A program made the position numbers and the translations under genes. Under the pieces are notes generated by a model, which was not told the origin of the DNA, did no database searches, and saw only the letters and a program-made list of their open reading frames with translations. Positions 8,598-20,000 of a stretch of 64,000 bases of DNA are shown here, piece after piece; position 1 is the first letter of the stretch; the number at the start of each line of letters is the position of its first letter. This DNA is from Eubacteriales bacterium (GTDB taxonomy: Bacteria; Bacillota; Clostridia; Lachnospirales; Lachnospiraceae): positions 1 to 64,000 of the forward strand of contig JAUNJN010000006.1 of NCBI GenBank assembly GCA_030533235.1, written 5' to 3'.

Positions 8598-11426
8598 ATG
8601 AGTGGACACAAGTATATAACAATTCAAGGTGCGCGTGAGCACAATCTAAAAAATATCGATATCAAGATTCCGAGAGATCAGTTTGTTGTGTTGACGGGAT
8701 TATCCGGCTCAGGAAAGTCATCTCTTGCATTTGATACGATATTTGCAGAAGGACAGCGAAAATATATGGAGTCGTTGTCTTCATATGCCAGACAGTTTTT
8801 GGGACTTTCGGATAAACCGGATGTAGACAAGATAGAAGGTTTGTCGCCATCGATTTCCATCGATCAAAAATCCACAAATCGTAATCCGCGTTCGACAGTC
8901 GGGACTGTCACCGAAATATATGACTATTTGAGATTGTTATATGCGAGAATCGGCATTCCGCATTGTCCGAAATGCGGAAAGGTCATTGAAAGACAGACCG
9001 TAGATCAGATGACGGATGAACTTATGAAACTTCCGGAGGGCACAAAATTCCAATTACTTGCTCCGGTTGTCAGAGGACGTAAGGGTGAACATACGAAGCT
9101 TTTGGCACAGGCAAAGCGAAGTGGATTTGTGCGAGCAATTATCGATGACAGTATGTATGATTTATCAGAAGAAATCGTGCTTGACAAAAACAAAAAGCAT
9201 AACATCGATATCGTGGTGGATCGTCTCGCCGCAAAGGAAGGTATCGAACGTCGGTTATCAGAGTCCATAGAGACGGTATTGAAGATGGCAGAGGGGTTGC
9301 TTAAGGTGGATGTCATCGGAGGAGAAACCCTCCGTTTTTCGGACAGCTTTTCGTGTCCGGATTGCGGGGTCAGTATCGATGAGATTGAGCCGCGCAGCTT
9401 TTCGTTTAACAATCCGTTCGGTGCATGTCCGTGTTGTACGGGACTCGGTTTTCAGAGAGAATTTGATGTGGATTTGATGATCCCGGATACATCGCTTTCT
9501 TTGAATGAAGGGGCGATTTCCGTAATCGGATGGCAGTCCAGTGGCGATAAGAAAAGCTATACCCATTGTTGCTTGGAAGCACTTGCAAAGGTGTATGGTT
9601 TCTCGCTTGATACACCATATCGTGATTTGGATGAGAAGGCGAAGCACGTATTATTACACGGCACCGGTGGGAAACGTATTCAGGTGTATTATCAGGGAAG
9701 TCGTGGAGCCGGTGAGTATTATGTAGACTTCGAGGGACTGATCAAGAATGTCCAGAGGAGATATCGTGAGACCTCTGCTGAAAGTGTGCGCGAGGAATAC
9801 GAGGAGTATATGACTACAACGGCCTGTGAGGTCTGCAGGGGAAAGCGTTTGAAACCGGAGTCACTTGCAGTTACGGTCGGTGATATGAATATTGCCGATT
9901 TGACGGAGCTATCCATTGTAAAATTAAATGATTTCATGCAAAATCTTACACTGACCAAGCGTCAGGAAACGATTGGCACGCAGATTCTAAAAGAGATTAA
10001 GGCTCGTATCGGTTTCTTGATCAATGTCGGTTTGGATTATCTTTCGTTGTCGCGCTCAACCGGCAGCTTGTCTGGCGGAGAGGCGCAGCGTATTCGTTTG
10101 GCGACACAGATCGGTTCCGGACTGATGGGTGTTGCATATATTTTGGATGAACCGAGTATCGGACTTCACCAGAGAGATAATGATAAGCTGATCGCAGCGC
10201 TCAAGAAGCTGCGCGATCTGGGGAATACGCTTCTTGTAGTGGAGCATGATGAGGATACCATGCTTGCGGCCGATCACATTGTCGATATAGGTCCGGGAGC
10301 AGGTGCCGGTGGCGGCTATGTGGTTGCGCAAGGTACGGCACAGGATATCATGGCATGCGAGGAGTCAATCACAGGCGCATATTTGAGCGGCAAACTGCAA
10401 ATACCGGTACCGAAGGAGCGCAAGACACCGACCGGATTTATCAAGGTGATCGGTGCACGTGAAAACAATCTGAAAAATATCGATGTTTCGTTTCCGCTTG
10501 GTGTGATGACGTGCGTAACCGGAGTTTCCGGCTCTGGTAAGAGCTCACTTGTAAATGAAATATTATACAAACGTCTTGCCCGTGAATTGAATCGTGCGAA
10601 GACGAAACCGGGTAAACATGATCGCATTGAAGGTGTGGATCAGCTTGACAAGATTATTAATATTGACCAGTCACCGATTGGTCGCTCCCCGCGTTCCAAT
10701 CCGGCTACGTATACCGGTGTATTTGATTTGATTCGTGATTTGTTCGCGCAGACCAAGGATGCAAAGGCGATGGGATACAATAAAGGTCGTTTTTCGTTTA
10801 ACGTACCGGGCGGACGATGTGAAGCCTGCAAGGGAGACGGCATTATCAAAATCGAGATGCATTTTCTGGCTGATGTATACGTGCCGTGTGAGGTGTGTGG
10901 TGGAAAGCGTTATATGCGTGAAACACTTGAGGTAAAGTATAAGGGCAAGAGCATATATGATGTATTAGACATGACGGTAGATGAGGCATGTGAGTTTTTT
11001 GCAAGTGTGCCTGCGGTATTACGTAAGATTAATACCTTGCAGGAGGTTGGTCTTGGTTATATCAAATTGGGACAGCCGTCTACGACATTATCCGGTGGTG
11101 AGGCACAGCGTATCAAGCTTGCGACAGAACTTTCACGAAGAAGTACGGGACGGACGATTTACGTATTGGATGAGCCGACAACCGGTTTGCATTTTGCGGA
11201 TGTACATCGTTTGGTTGATATCTTGCAAAAATTATCAGCAGGTGGGAATACCGTAGTTGTCATTGAACATAACTTGGATGTTATTAAGACGGCGGATTAT
11301 ATTATTGATATCGGTCCGGAAGGTGGAGAAAACGGCGGAACGGTACTTGTTTCCGGTACACCGGAGGAAATTGCAGCATGTGAGAATTCTCATACAGGTA
11401 AATATTTAAAGAGGTATCTAAAGTAA
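8598..11426 (+). CDS. uvrA: Excinuclease ABC subunit A
   Basis: The 942-residue product is the damage-recognition ATPase of nucleotide excision repair. It contains two ABC ATPase units. The first Walker A is GLSGSGKS (about residues 34-41) and the second is GVSGSGKS. The signature LSGGEAQRI occurs twice and each unit has ILDEPS or VLDEPT. Zinc-binding pairs are visible at CPKC, CPDC...CPCC and CEAC...CEVC. Length and order are standard for the family. It probably shares the uvrB transcript, since I see no strong terminator between them. Confidence 0.98.
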   Translation: MSGHKYITIQGAREHNLKNIDIKIPRDQFVVLTGLSGSGKSSLAFDTIFAEGQRKYMESLSSYARQFLGLSDKPDVDKIEGLSPSISIDQKSTNRNPRSTVGTVTEIYDYLRLLYARIGIPHCPKCGKVIERQTVDQMTDELMKLPEGTKFQLLAPVVRGRKGEHTKLLAQAKRSGFVRAIIDDSMYDLSEEIVLDKNKKHNIDIVVDRLAAKEGIERRLSESIETVLKMAEGLLKVDVIGGETLRFSDSFSCPDCGVSIDEIEPRSFSFNNPFGACPCCTGLGFQREFDVDLMIPDTSLSLNEGAISVIGWQSSGDKKSYTHCCLEALAKVYGFSLDTPYRDLDEKAKHVLLHGTGGKRIQVYYQGSRGAGEYYVDFEGLIKNVQRRYRETSAESVREEYEEYMTTTACEVCRGKRLKPESLAVTVGDMNIADLTELSIVKLNDFMQNLTLTKRQETIGTQILKEIKARIGFLINVGLDYLSLSRSTGSLSGGEAQRIRLATQIGSGLMGVAYILDEPSIGLHQRDNDKLIAALKKLRDLGNTLLVVEHDEDTMLAADHIVDIGPGAGAGGGYVVAQGTAQDIMACEESITGAYLSGKLQIPVPKERKTPTGFIKVIGARENNLKNIDVSFPLGVMTCVTGVSGSGKSSLVNEILYKRLARELNRAKTKPGKHDRIEGVDQLDKIINIDQSPIGRSPRSNPATYTGVFDLIRDLFAQTKDAKAMGYNKGRFSFNVPGGRCEACKGDGIIKIEMHFLADVYVPCEVCGGKRYMRETLEVKYKGKSIYDVLDMTVDEACEFFASVPAVLRKINTLQEVGLGYIKLGQPSTTLSGGEAQRIKLATELSRRSTGRTIYVLDEPTTGLHFADVHRLVDILQKLSAGGNTVVVIEHNLDVIKTADYIIDIGPEGGENGGTVLVSGTPEEIAACENSHTGKYLKRYLK

Positions 11427-11469
11427 TAACAACGATTGTATGGTTTTCTGTCTATTTTTTCAGATTTGC

Positions 11470-11498
11470 TTTACTTTTTTGCATTCAATATGTATAAT
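11470..11498 (+). promoter_or_regulatory. Sigma-A promoter for fba
   Basis: TTTACT and TATAAT are separated by 17 bases, about 80 bases upstream of the fba start. The -10 is consensus and the -35 is moderate. The AT-rich run between uvrA and fba shows no clear terminator. Confidence 0.6.
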
Positions 11499-11576
11499 GC
11501 ACTTGAATGCCCATAATTGCGTGCATTATGCGATTATTTGAGACATACAAATTACAATTTAACGGAGGAATTACAA

Positions 11577-12440
11577 ATGTTAGTATCAGCTACAGAGATG
11601 TTGCAGAAGGCAAAGGCCGGCAAATATGCAGTAGGTCAGTTCAACATTAACAATCTTGAGTGGACAAAGTCGATTCTTTTAACAGCAGAAGAACTGAAGT
11701 CCCCAGTTATCCTTGGTGTATCTGAGGGTGCCGGTAAGTATATGACAGGCTTTAAGACAGTTGCGGCTATGGTTAAAGCTATGGATGAGGAGCTTGGTAT
11801 TACAGTTCCTGTTGCATTGCACTTGGATCATGGTTCCTATGAAGGCTGCTACAAGTGTATTAAGGCAGGCTTCACATCAATTATGTTTGATGGTTCTCAC
11901 TATCCAATCGAGGAGAACATCGCAAAGACAAGCGAGCTCGTTCATGTAGCTCACAATTTAGGTCTTTCTATCGAGGCTGAGGTTGGTTCCATCGGTGGCG
12001 AGGAAGACGGTGTTGTAGGTGCCGGCGAGTGTGCGGATCCGGATGAGTGTAAGGCAATTGCTGATCTTGGTGTAGATATGCTTGCAGCAGGTATCGGTAA
12101 TATCCATGGTAAGTATCCGGAAAACTGGGCTGGTCTTAGCTTTGAGACACTTGCAGCAGTTCAGGATAAGACAGGTACAATGCCACTTGTTCTTCACGGT
12201 GGTACAGGTATTCCTGAGGAGATGATCAAGAAAGCAATCTCTCTTGGCGTTTCTAAGATCAACGTTAACACAGAGTGTCAGCTTTCATTCCAGGAAGCAA
12301 CAAGAAAGTACATCGAAGCAGGCAAGGATATGGAAGGTAAGGGCTTCGATCCTCGTAAGCTTCTTGCTCCGGGTGCTGAGGCTATCAAGGCAACAGTGAA
12401 GGAGAAGATGGAGCTTTTCGGTTCTGTAGGTAAGGCTTAA
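11577..12440 (+). CDS. fba: Class II fructose-bisphosphate aldolase
   Basis: The 287-residue product is the zinc-dependent glycolytic/gluconeogenic enzyme that splits fructose-1,6-bisphosphate into DHAP and glyceraldehyde-3-phosphate. The zinc-site segment ALHLDHG, the second zinc region AGIGNIHGKYP, and the phosphate-binding VLHGGTGIP near the C-terminus are all present. The ATG at 11577 follows GGAGG. A start at 11517 would add 20 unrelated residues. The codon use is more biased than in its neighbours, as expected of a highly expressed gene. It has its own promoter and a strong terminator. Confidence 0.97.
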   Translation: MLVSATEMLQKAKAGKYAVGQFNINNLEWTKSILLTAEELKSPVILGVSEGAGKYMTGFKTVAAMVKAMDEELGITVPVALHLDHGSYEGCYKCIKAGFTSIMFDGSHYPIEENIAKTSELVHVAHNLGLSIEAEVGSIGGEEDGVVGAGECADPDECKAIADLGVDMLAAGIGNIHGKYPENWAGLSFETLAAVQDKTGTMPLVLHGGTGIPEEMIKKAISLGVSKINVNTECQLSFQEATRKYIEAGKDMEGKGFDPRKLLAPGAEAIKATVKEKMELFGSVGKA

Positions 12441-12468
12441 TTCCGGTAATTGATATAGCATGATATTG

Positions 12469-12510
12469 GTACGTGATTTTATTTTAATGATAAAATCACG
12501 TACTTTTTGT
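12469..12510 (+). terminator. Rho-independent terminator of fba
   Basis: A perfect 14-bp stem (GTACGTGATTTTAT paired with ATAAAATCACGTAC, arms 12469-12482 and 12490-12503) has a seven-base loop and is followed by TTTTTGT. Confidence 0.95.
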
Positions 12511-12644
12511 ATAAAAACAAAAATTCAATTCGTCGTGATATGATACACGTAGGATACAAGTAGCGTTTATAGTTGTGCTATCATAATTAAACAAAATGAT
12601 ATAAAAGGAAGAAATGAAAAAATGATGAAATGGAGAGTGGGATT

Positions 12645-14726
12645 ATGAGAAAACGGTTTGGAAAGGTAAAGATTTTTACGGCGGCAATGCTTCTTGCAAT
12701 GTCTATGGTTTGCGGATGCAGCAAGAAGGATGATGATAACGCAAATGGTTCAGATGGGAATAAGCAGGAAAACCAACAGGATGTTAATCAGGGCGCAAAT
12801 GACGGAAATGCAAGCACACAGGGGATACGTACAGTTGCGATTAAGGATAGCGACTATGCGATCAAAAATCATCCGTTGAATGGAACAAATGCAATTTATG
12901 AAATTAATATTTCGCCATGGATGAAATCGGAGTATCCGCATATTTCGTGTATCCGTCCGTATAATGAGAATTACTTGATGTGCATTTTTGAGGATACGCA
13001 GCTTGTAATATTAAATCCGTTAGATGGATCCGTAGTTGCACAAAAGCAATTGCCGGATGGCTATTTTTATGATGATTGTGTATTTATCGATGAGAATGGA
13101 AACCTGGCTTTTTTGAACTATATGGATAGTAAAATTTATTTCTATGATAGCAGCCTGACACAGTATGATTGTATCGATGTATCTCAATTGCAAGTCAGTA
13201 TCGGATATTTGAATAAAGATTTTACTGAAATGTATTACACGAATTATGAAGACACAAATTTGCATCGATACAACTTTAAGACAAAGCAGGATGAATCAAT
13301 TACAATTACGGATAAGCAAGCTGTGTTTATGAATATATGCGGGTATTCGCAATCAGAAAATTGTATCATGCTTGAACTCTATTCCGGTGACTGGGAGAAC
13401 GGAGAGGATGAGATGATTGTTTGGGATTTGACAACGAATCAGAAAAAGGATATTGATGTCGGGATGATCAATAGCTTCAAGGATAATGAAAACTATTATG
13501 TGGCAGACTCTTATGTGGATGGCATGTATACCTGCTATTTTGGTGATAAATCAAGTGGCAATACACATATATATCGATTTGATGAAACCGCACTCGATTG
13601 TTATCCAAGTTTTGATCTGGAGCATCATATGGCTGTTACAAGTATTGAACAGGTTGCAAATGCAGGCGAAAGCAGAGAAGAATTTATTGCATTACACGAT
13701 TTGGAAAAGGGTAAAATTGCGGAAACAAGCTTCCAGGCAGGTGACAAATATGTATATATCGGGAAAAGTGTATATTTACCGGAAGCTCAGCTGGTAGTAT
13801 TTAGTTACGATGAAAATACCACGATAAAACTTTGTGTTTGGGATTTGGTTGATGATACAAATAAGACATCGTTTGACGAAACAAATATATACGCTGTTGA
13901 TTGTGTAAAAGGTACAAATGCAGAGTTTTCAGAGATATTAGATACAACAAAAAAGGAAATTGAAGAAACATACAATGTCGAAATTTATTATGATGATTCG
14001 ATTTCTTCTTGTGAAATCACGGACTACACATATGAAAAAGTAAACAGTCAGTTTTCGATTGATCGTACATTAAAAATTTTGAATCGGGAGCTTGCAAAGT
14101 ATCCGGAAGGAATGATTGAGCAGCTTGGAGAAAAAATTCAGTTTTATATTGTAAATAAGATGGAAGGAAACAGTCAGAATGCAGTGGAATTTCTGTCCGG
14201 AGCACAGCATACGATTTCAGGGAAACCGCAGATCCTTTTAAATGTAGATAATGCTTACGAATTAGATAAAACGATACATCATGAAATATTCCATGCATTT
14301 GAGGATTATTTGGTTTCTGTCGGAAGCGAATTTGATGATGATACATGGTGTGCATTAAACCCTTCTGATTTTTCATACAGTTATTCGTATCAGGAAATCG
14401 GTTATGATGATATCAGTTATATTGATGAAAATTACGGACAAGAAGGCGAAGGTATGATGGATTATCCGGAGGATTATACATATTACGATGGTTGCAAGGA
14501 GGATAAGGCATATTTTGTTGACTATTATTCACAAAAGTTTCCTAACGAAGATCGGGCATCCGTATTCGCTGCAGCAATGACCGAAAATAGCTATGGAATG
14601 CACTATTTTAATGCATCCCATATTCGAGAAAAATTACGCGCCATCGATGAAAAATTACGAAACGGTTTTAATACCGAAAATTGGCCGGAACAGACTGAGT
14701 GGGAGGCTTGGATGACCGAAAAGTAA
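12645..14726 (+). CDS. Lipoprotein with C-terminal HExxH metallopeptidase motif
   Basis: This encodes 693 residues from the ATG at 12645, which has a GGAGAG site; an ATG at 12630 lacks one. The signal peptide ends in the lipobox MVCGC, followed by an Asn/Gln/Asp-rich linker. Residues of about 60-440 contain repeated strands such as GSVVAQKQLPDG, AFLNYMDSKIYFYDSS and ENEMIVWDLTTNQ-like segments, resembling a beta-propeller. The C-terminal part has IHHEIFHAFEDYL, a perfect HExxH (H546, E547, H550). A Glu at 635 in NEDRASVFAAA could be the third zinc ligand, as in gluzincins. It is probably an extracellular zinc protease anchored to the membrane. The propeller is inferred from repeat texture only. 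Confidence 0.75.
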   Translation: MRKRFGKVKIFTAAMLLAMSMVCGCSKKDDDNANGSDGNKQENQQDVNQGANDGNASTQGIRTVAIKDSDYAIKNHPLNGTNAIYEINISPWMKSEYPHISCIRPYNENYLMCIFEDTQLVILNPLDGSVVAQKQLPDGYFYDDCVFIDENGNLAFLNYMDSKIYFYDSSLTQYDCIDVSQLQVSIGYLNKDFTEMYYTNYEDTNLHRYNFKTKQDESITITDKQAVFMNICGYSQSENCIMLELYSGDWENGEDEMIVWDLTTNQKKDIDVGMINSFKDNENYYVADSYVDGMYTCYFGDKSSGNTHIYRFDETALDCYPSFDLEHHMAVTSIEQVANAGESREEFIALHDLEKGKIAETSFQAGDKYVYIGKSVYLPEAQLVVFSYDENTTIKLCVWDLVDDTNKTSFDETNIYAVDCVKGTNAEFSEILDTTKKEIEETYNVEIYYDDSISSCEITDYTYEKVNSQFSIDRTLKILNRELAKYPEGMIEQLGEKIQFYIVNKMEGNSQNAVEFLSGAQHTISGKPQILLNVDNAYELDKTIHHEIFHAFEDYLVSVGSEFDDDTWCALNPSDFSYSYSYQEIGYDDISYIDENYGQEGEGMMDYPEDYTYYDGCKEDKAYFVDYYSQKFPNEDRASVFAAAMTENSYGMHYFNASHIREKLRAIDEKLRNGFNTENWPEQTEWEAWMTEK

Positions 14727-14730
14727 ACGC

Positions 14731-14759
14731 TTGTATTATTCCCTATATTGTATTACAAT
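14731..14759 (+). promoter_or_regulatory. Probable promoter of the condensin-type operon
   Basis: TTGTAT and TACAAT are separated by 17 bases, about 40 bases before the first gene of the operon. Confidence 0.5.
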
Positions 14760-14799
14760 TATTTTATCTATGTAGTTGTACGCAAGATAGGGGATATAA

Positions 14800-16377
14800 A
14801 TGGCACCAAAGCATGTAATGATCAATGATATAATTGCAGAGCATAACGCAAGAATGCATAATCTTAAGAAATATTATCCATTTTTTGTGCTAAATGAAAC
14901 TACCTTTGCGCAGTATAAGGAAGGTAAGTACGCAAGTTTAGACATGGGTTATATTACGATGGCATCCTTGCGTTTTTTTATTAATGAAAATAACTTCCAT
15001 GAAAAAGATGTTACATATGAAGAATACGAAAGCTTTATGACGGAGCTTTTAGTGCGGGATTTTAATTTGGAGGAAACCGCTGAGGAGCTTCGCCAACTGG
15101 TGCTGTATGTTTTTGATAAATTGAAGAATGACGGACGAGCGTTTGAATTCCGGTTTTATGATCCGGAGGCACAAACGACTAAGGTTGCGCGTGTGAAGCT
15201 TATCGACAGCCGGATTGATAACGGACGGGTTCTTTATACAATCACTGCCGAAGGAATCGAGTTTTATCTTGATACAAAGGAAATGAAGGATGAGAGTAAA
15301 ATCAATGTCTCGCAGCTTTTGCTTGAAAAGATGATTCGTTCCAATAATTTCAAGGGCGGAATTGATGTTGTAAAACGGATCAATCATCAGGTTGAGTCAC
15401 TGATGTTGGAAAAGGATCAGGTTGTGAAACTGTTTGGAATGGATGTCTTTGAGGGGACAAAGGCATACGAGCAGTATATGGAAACGAGCGCAAAATGGTT
15501 TGCCGAGGAGCAAAAGCTGTTTGCAAAAAACAAGGCATTGATTGATAAGGCAATTGAGCGCGCATCGTTTGAAAAGAGTGAGGATGGACAAGGAGCATCC
15601 TTGCAATCGCGTGTGTTGGAAGAGATATCCGCACTCGAGACAGAGTTGAAAAAGACGATTTACAATCACAGCAGACTGATTGCTGAGACGACGAATCTTC
15701 AGCAGATATCGGATCGCATGATCGAACAGGCAAAGCTTCGCAGGCTTAAGCCGGTATTTGATTTCAGACAACAGTTGCTTCTACTTATGCAGTCTGACCA
15801 TCCGGAGCGTATGCGTCACGTGCTGATGCCATTTTTTGCACCGAAGATTGAGAAGTCCTTTTCTATGCATACAATTGATAATTTGCTTACATTCCGCGGA
15901 GATGATAAGGCAAAGGGTGAACGTGTGGAAAAACAGGTGCCGGATTTTGGTTTTGTATATGAGGATGAGGTGCTTGAACAGAAAATTGGTGTAAATTTTG
16001 CAAGACTGTTTTATGAGCTGCTTGATCAGCTGAACAAATGGAATCGACTTACATTAAAAGAATATAATGGTATTTTGGAAATTAAGTTTGGCGAGGAAAT
16101 CTATTCCAACCGCGATTATTACGCATTTCTTGTACATTTGGCAGGAAAACGTCACTATGCGATGAGGGCGATGCTTGAAAAACAGGAGACGTTGCTTGAA
16201 GAGATGGTTGTTGCAAATCTTGAGCAGGATGCCAAGGAACGATTTGGCGAAATGTCGTTTGAGATTACATTTTTGGAGGATGCGGTTGCACTAAGGCCGG
16301 AGCTTTCGGAGGATGTAACATCTGAAGGTGCAACATTTTATGTAACGGATATGGTATTTGAAAGGAGGAACGGATAA
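14800..16377 (+). CDS. Kleisin-like subunit, JetA/MukF type (DUF5716-like)
   Basis: The protein has 525 residues. From recall of the family, the segment near the N-terminus with FFVLNETTFAQYKEGKYASL, the GIEFYLDTKE stretch (about residues 150-160), the size, and the gene order fit the JetA kleisin of Wadjet plasmid-defence systems, related to MukF/MksF. The middle (about 190-330) is helical and charged. In such complexes the kleisin bridges the two SMC heads. The next gene starts two bases after its stop. Confidence 0.7.
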   Translation: MAPKHVMINDIIAEHNARMHNLKKYYPFFVLNETTFAQYKEGKYASLDMGYITMASLRFFINENNFHEKDVTYEEYESFMTELLVRDFNLEETAEELRQLVLYVFDKLKNDGRAFEFRFYDPEAQTTKVARVKLIDSRIDNGRVLYTITAEGIEFYLDTKEMKDESKINVSQLLLEKMIRSNNFKGGIDVVKRINHQVESLMLEKDQVVKLFGMDVFEGTKAYEQYMETSAKWFAEEQKLFAKNKALIDKAIERASFEKSEDGQGASLQSRVLEEISALETELKKTIYNHSRLIAETTNLQQISDRMIEQAKLRRLKPVFDFRQQLLLLMQSDHPERMRHVLMPFFAPKIEKSFSMHTIDNLLTFRGDDKAKGERVEKQVPDFGFVYEDEVLEQKIGVNFARLFYELLDQLNKWNRLTLKEYNGILEIKFGEEIYSNRDYYAFLVHLAGKRHYAMRAMLEKQETLLEEMVVANLEQDAKERFGEMSFEITFLEDAVALRPELSEDVTSEGATFYVTDMVFERRNG

Positions 16378-16379
16378 GG

Positions 16380-17093
16380 ATGGAAGCAAAGAGTTTAGAC
16401 AAGGCATTGGATATATATACAGCACTGATTACCGGAGTTGAAATCTCCCGTTCCAACGCAGATACGAGAGAACTGTATGAAGCATTTTACTCGAACGCGG
16501 CAGTTTATGACATCACAATGCAGATGTTGAAAAAACTGAATCTAAATATATATGAGCATGAAGATTCCATTTTTGTTTGTCCGGGTGACGGAAATCGTAT
16601 CTTTGGATACACAAATGATGATTTAAAACGTATTTTAGGTCTTCGTCTTAATAAAGAACTATATACGGTGTACTTTATCATGTATAACGTATTGCTTTAT
16701 TTCTATCAGGATTCTGCTGCATATCAAGTAAAGGAATATGTTCGTACAGAGGATATCCTTACGCAGATGACAGAATATTTGTCAACGATTATGAAGGACC
16801 TTACGGTGTATTCCATGGATGAGCTGGCGGAGGATAGCTTCCGTACGATTGCACTTTTATGGGATGAGCTCCCGATGGTGACTTCAGAGGATAAGGATAA
16901 AAACCGCGCATCTCGTGCATCAAAGACAGGGTATGTAAAGCTTACATTTAATTTTCTGATTTCACAGAAGCTTTTTGCGGAGGTATCTGAGCGATACTAT
17001 CCAACCGATCGTTTCCGTGCAATTGCAGAAAATTATTTTGAGGAATATAAGGGACGAATCTACAAAGTACTCGGAGGTGAAGCCGATGCCTAG
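16380..17093 (+). CDS. Kite-like subunit, JetB/MukE type (DUF6063-like)
   Basis: This 237-residue soluble protein lies between a kleisin-like and an SMC-like gene, the position of MukE/MksE/JetB. It is rich in helices, and its C-terminal part contains VKLTFNFLISQKLFAEV and RYYPTDRFRAIAENYFEEYKG, plausible winged-helix segments. In known complexes the kite subunit binds the kleisin and DNA. The DUF6063 label is from recall. AGGAGG precedes the ATG. Its last eight bases overlap the next gene, indicating coupling. Confidence 0.7.
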   Translation: MEAKSLDKALDIYTALITGVEISRSNADTRELYEAFYSNAAVYDITMQMLKKLNLNIYEHEDSIFVCPGDGNRIFGYTNDDLKRILGLRLNKELYTVYFIMYNVLLYFYQDSAAYQVKEYVRTEDILTQMTEYLSTIMKDLTVYSMDELAEDSFRTIALLWDELPMVTSEDKDKNRASRASKTGYVKLTFNFLISQKLFAEVSERYYPTDRFRAIAENYFEEYKGRIYKVLGGEADA

Positions 17094-20000
17094 TATCAAC
17101 CGTATTCGTGTTAACAATGTGAAATACAATTTCGGAACACAGTTTTATGATGACTTTACAATGCGCATGCATGGTAAAAATACATTGTATGATCTTGCAA
17201 ATGGTGGTGGTAAGAGTGTGCTTATGCTGCTTTTATTACAAAATATGATTCCGAATTGTACGCTCGATGAGAAGCAGCCGATTGAAAAGCTGTTCCGTAC
17301 AGGGAACGGAAATACGACGATTCATTCATTAGTGGAATGGAAGCTTGAGGAAGCGTTGCAGGAGGATGGGTATCGTTATATGACGACCGGATTTTGCGCG
17401 CGTAAGGCAAAGGATGCAAATGAGGCAGAGGAACAGAAGGATATCGCTTCGGTCGAGTATTTTAACTATTGCATTTTTTATCGTAATTTCAATAAAAACG
17501 ATATTCTTAATTTACCGCTTGCGAAAGACGGAGAGCGTGTGACGTTTCAAGGACTAAAGAGCTATTTAAAGGAGCTCGAGCATCGCGATATGTCACTTAA
17601 GGTTTGTGTGTTTGAAAGAAAGGGTGAATACCAAAGATTTATCAGTCGATATGGATTACACGAAAGTCAGTGGGAAATCATTCGCGGAATCAACAAGACC
17701 GAAGGGCATGTTCGTACATATTTCGAAAACAACTACAAGACAACACGTAAGGTTGTTGAGGATTTATTGATTGAGGAGATAATAGAAAAGGCATATAGGG
17801 TGAAAACCGAGCTTGAGGAGGACGGCTCGGATGAGATGGCAAAGCTCTTGATGGATATCAAGGAGCAGCTTACAATCCTTGCAAAAAAGAAAAAGGATAT
17901 TGCATCGTATGACCACCAGATGGAGCTTGTAAACGTGCTTTCGGATAAGGTTGCGTCATTTCTGGATTTGTTTGAGGAGCAAAGTAAGTTGCGAAAACTT
18001 TTGGCTGATATTTGTGTGACGGGTGAGCAGTTTGCAAATGCAGACACAAAGCAGATGGAGATGCTCGAGGGAGAGCGTGATGAAAAGCATGCGCAGAAGA
18101 CGGCTCAGAGAAAACGTATGGAGTGTTTAAAAATCGCGCGTGATAAAAAACAGGTGGAAGTGCTCCGGACACAGACAGAGCAAATAACAAAAGAGTGGAT
18201 GGAGTTAAGTCGACGCTTGGCGGAGCTTACCGAAGATATGAATATGAAGGAAAGCATGAATGATTATCTGGAGTATATCAAAGATCGTGCGCAGTATCGT
18301 CAGACCGATTTGATGATAAAAAACATGCTTGCAGAATCCTCCTTTGACGAGGAGGCAATCTATACATATGTCTACAATCTGAAAATCAGAATGGATATTG
18401 TGTTGACGGATATTCGGGGACAGATTGATACATTAAAGAACGAGCTGATTCAGGAAGATGCAAAACGACAGTACAATGAAAAACTGTTACAGGAAGCACG
18501 TGTTTCGCTTGCTGTTGCGATGGAGCGAAAAGAAATCGCGGAACGTGAGATTGTAGAGCTGTCCGAAAAACTGTCGGCACTTCGCATGTCTATGCATCAT
18601 ATACAGTTTACGCAGATCAAAGACCAAAAATCTGCACGTGAGCAGATGCTTGCGGATATAACCGATGCCATGCATCGTATGGAGGATACGCTTTTTGAAG
18701 CAAGAGAGAAGATTGCAAATGAGCAGCTTCATGTATCGGTTCTTACGGCAAAGTACAAGGAAAATGAACAGCGCTTGTCGGAACTTGGCGGGAAGGAAGC
18801 ACAATATCTTGCTGCAGGTGAAAAATTACAGACCATTTTGGAAATTTACAAGGCGAAAACTATCGGGGAATTGACGGAAGGTATCGGGAAACGGATTACG
18901 GATGCGATTATTGAAAGTGAAAAGCTGCGTAGAGAAATTGCGCTTGCAACGAAGAGAAAGATACGTTTATCCGAGGGCCGTCTGATTGACAAATCCGAGG
19001 CGGCACTCCGTGTACTTCATTATATTGAAACACGACATGGCGAGACTGCGATGTACGGAATGGATTATTTGTCCGCACTTCCTGTGGAACAGCAAAAGGA
19101 AATACTTGCGGTAAATCCGGAGCTGCCATATGGTGTAATTGTAGCAGATTATGCAAAGATTAGCGAAGATCCGAATTTGAGAAATCTTGATACCGGTGCC
19201 GGATGTGTCTATGTATATGATAAGGAACAGATAAAGCAACGAAGTGTTTATGCTTCGGACCATGTGTTTTTGGTCAGCCGTAAATCCGAGGAGCTTACAG
19301 ATGCTACTGCAATCGAGGCAATGCTTGCAAATGAGGATGCACACATCAATGAACTTGAACAGCAGCTTGCAATCAAGGAGGAGATGCTTGCAACCTATCG
19401 CGAGGATCAGACATTTGCTATTCAGGCGTCGGACAGTGAGTTCCTAAAAGCCGGAAAACGTTTAGAGGAAGCCAGAACGCTTGACAAGCAGCTTTGCAAA
19501 CAATTGAACGAGGCAAAGCAAACGGTCAAAGAGCTTGAAATAAAAATAGAGAAGACTGTTCGTGAGATCGCAGAGGAAAGAAAAAAATATGAAGAGTGCA
19601 TGTCGGATGTGAATAAGCTCATTACAGCGGAACAGCTTACCGAACTGATTGCCAAGCAGGAAGCAATTGTGTCCGAAAATGAGGCACAGATGGAGCGCCT
19701 GAATATTAAGCTGCGTCAGCTGGTTGCGACAAAGGATGATAATGCGCGCAGCTCTGAAGAAGAACGTGCGCGTGTGAAAACGTTGGAACAACGTGAGTAT
19801 TCCATCATGATGGAGTGGGATAACAGTTACAAACCGTATTACAATATTGATCGGGAATATGAAATTCTTTCGATAAGTGATGAAGAGTTAAAGGCACGAT
19901 TTACTGCGTTGGTAAATGCAGGAAATGAAGAGGCTGTAGCGGTGGAGGATAAACGTGTTCTGATGGATACCTTGAAGGTGTCTATGGAACGTACACTCAA

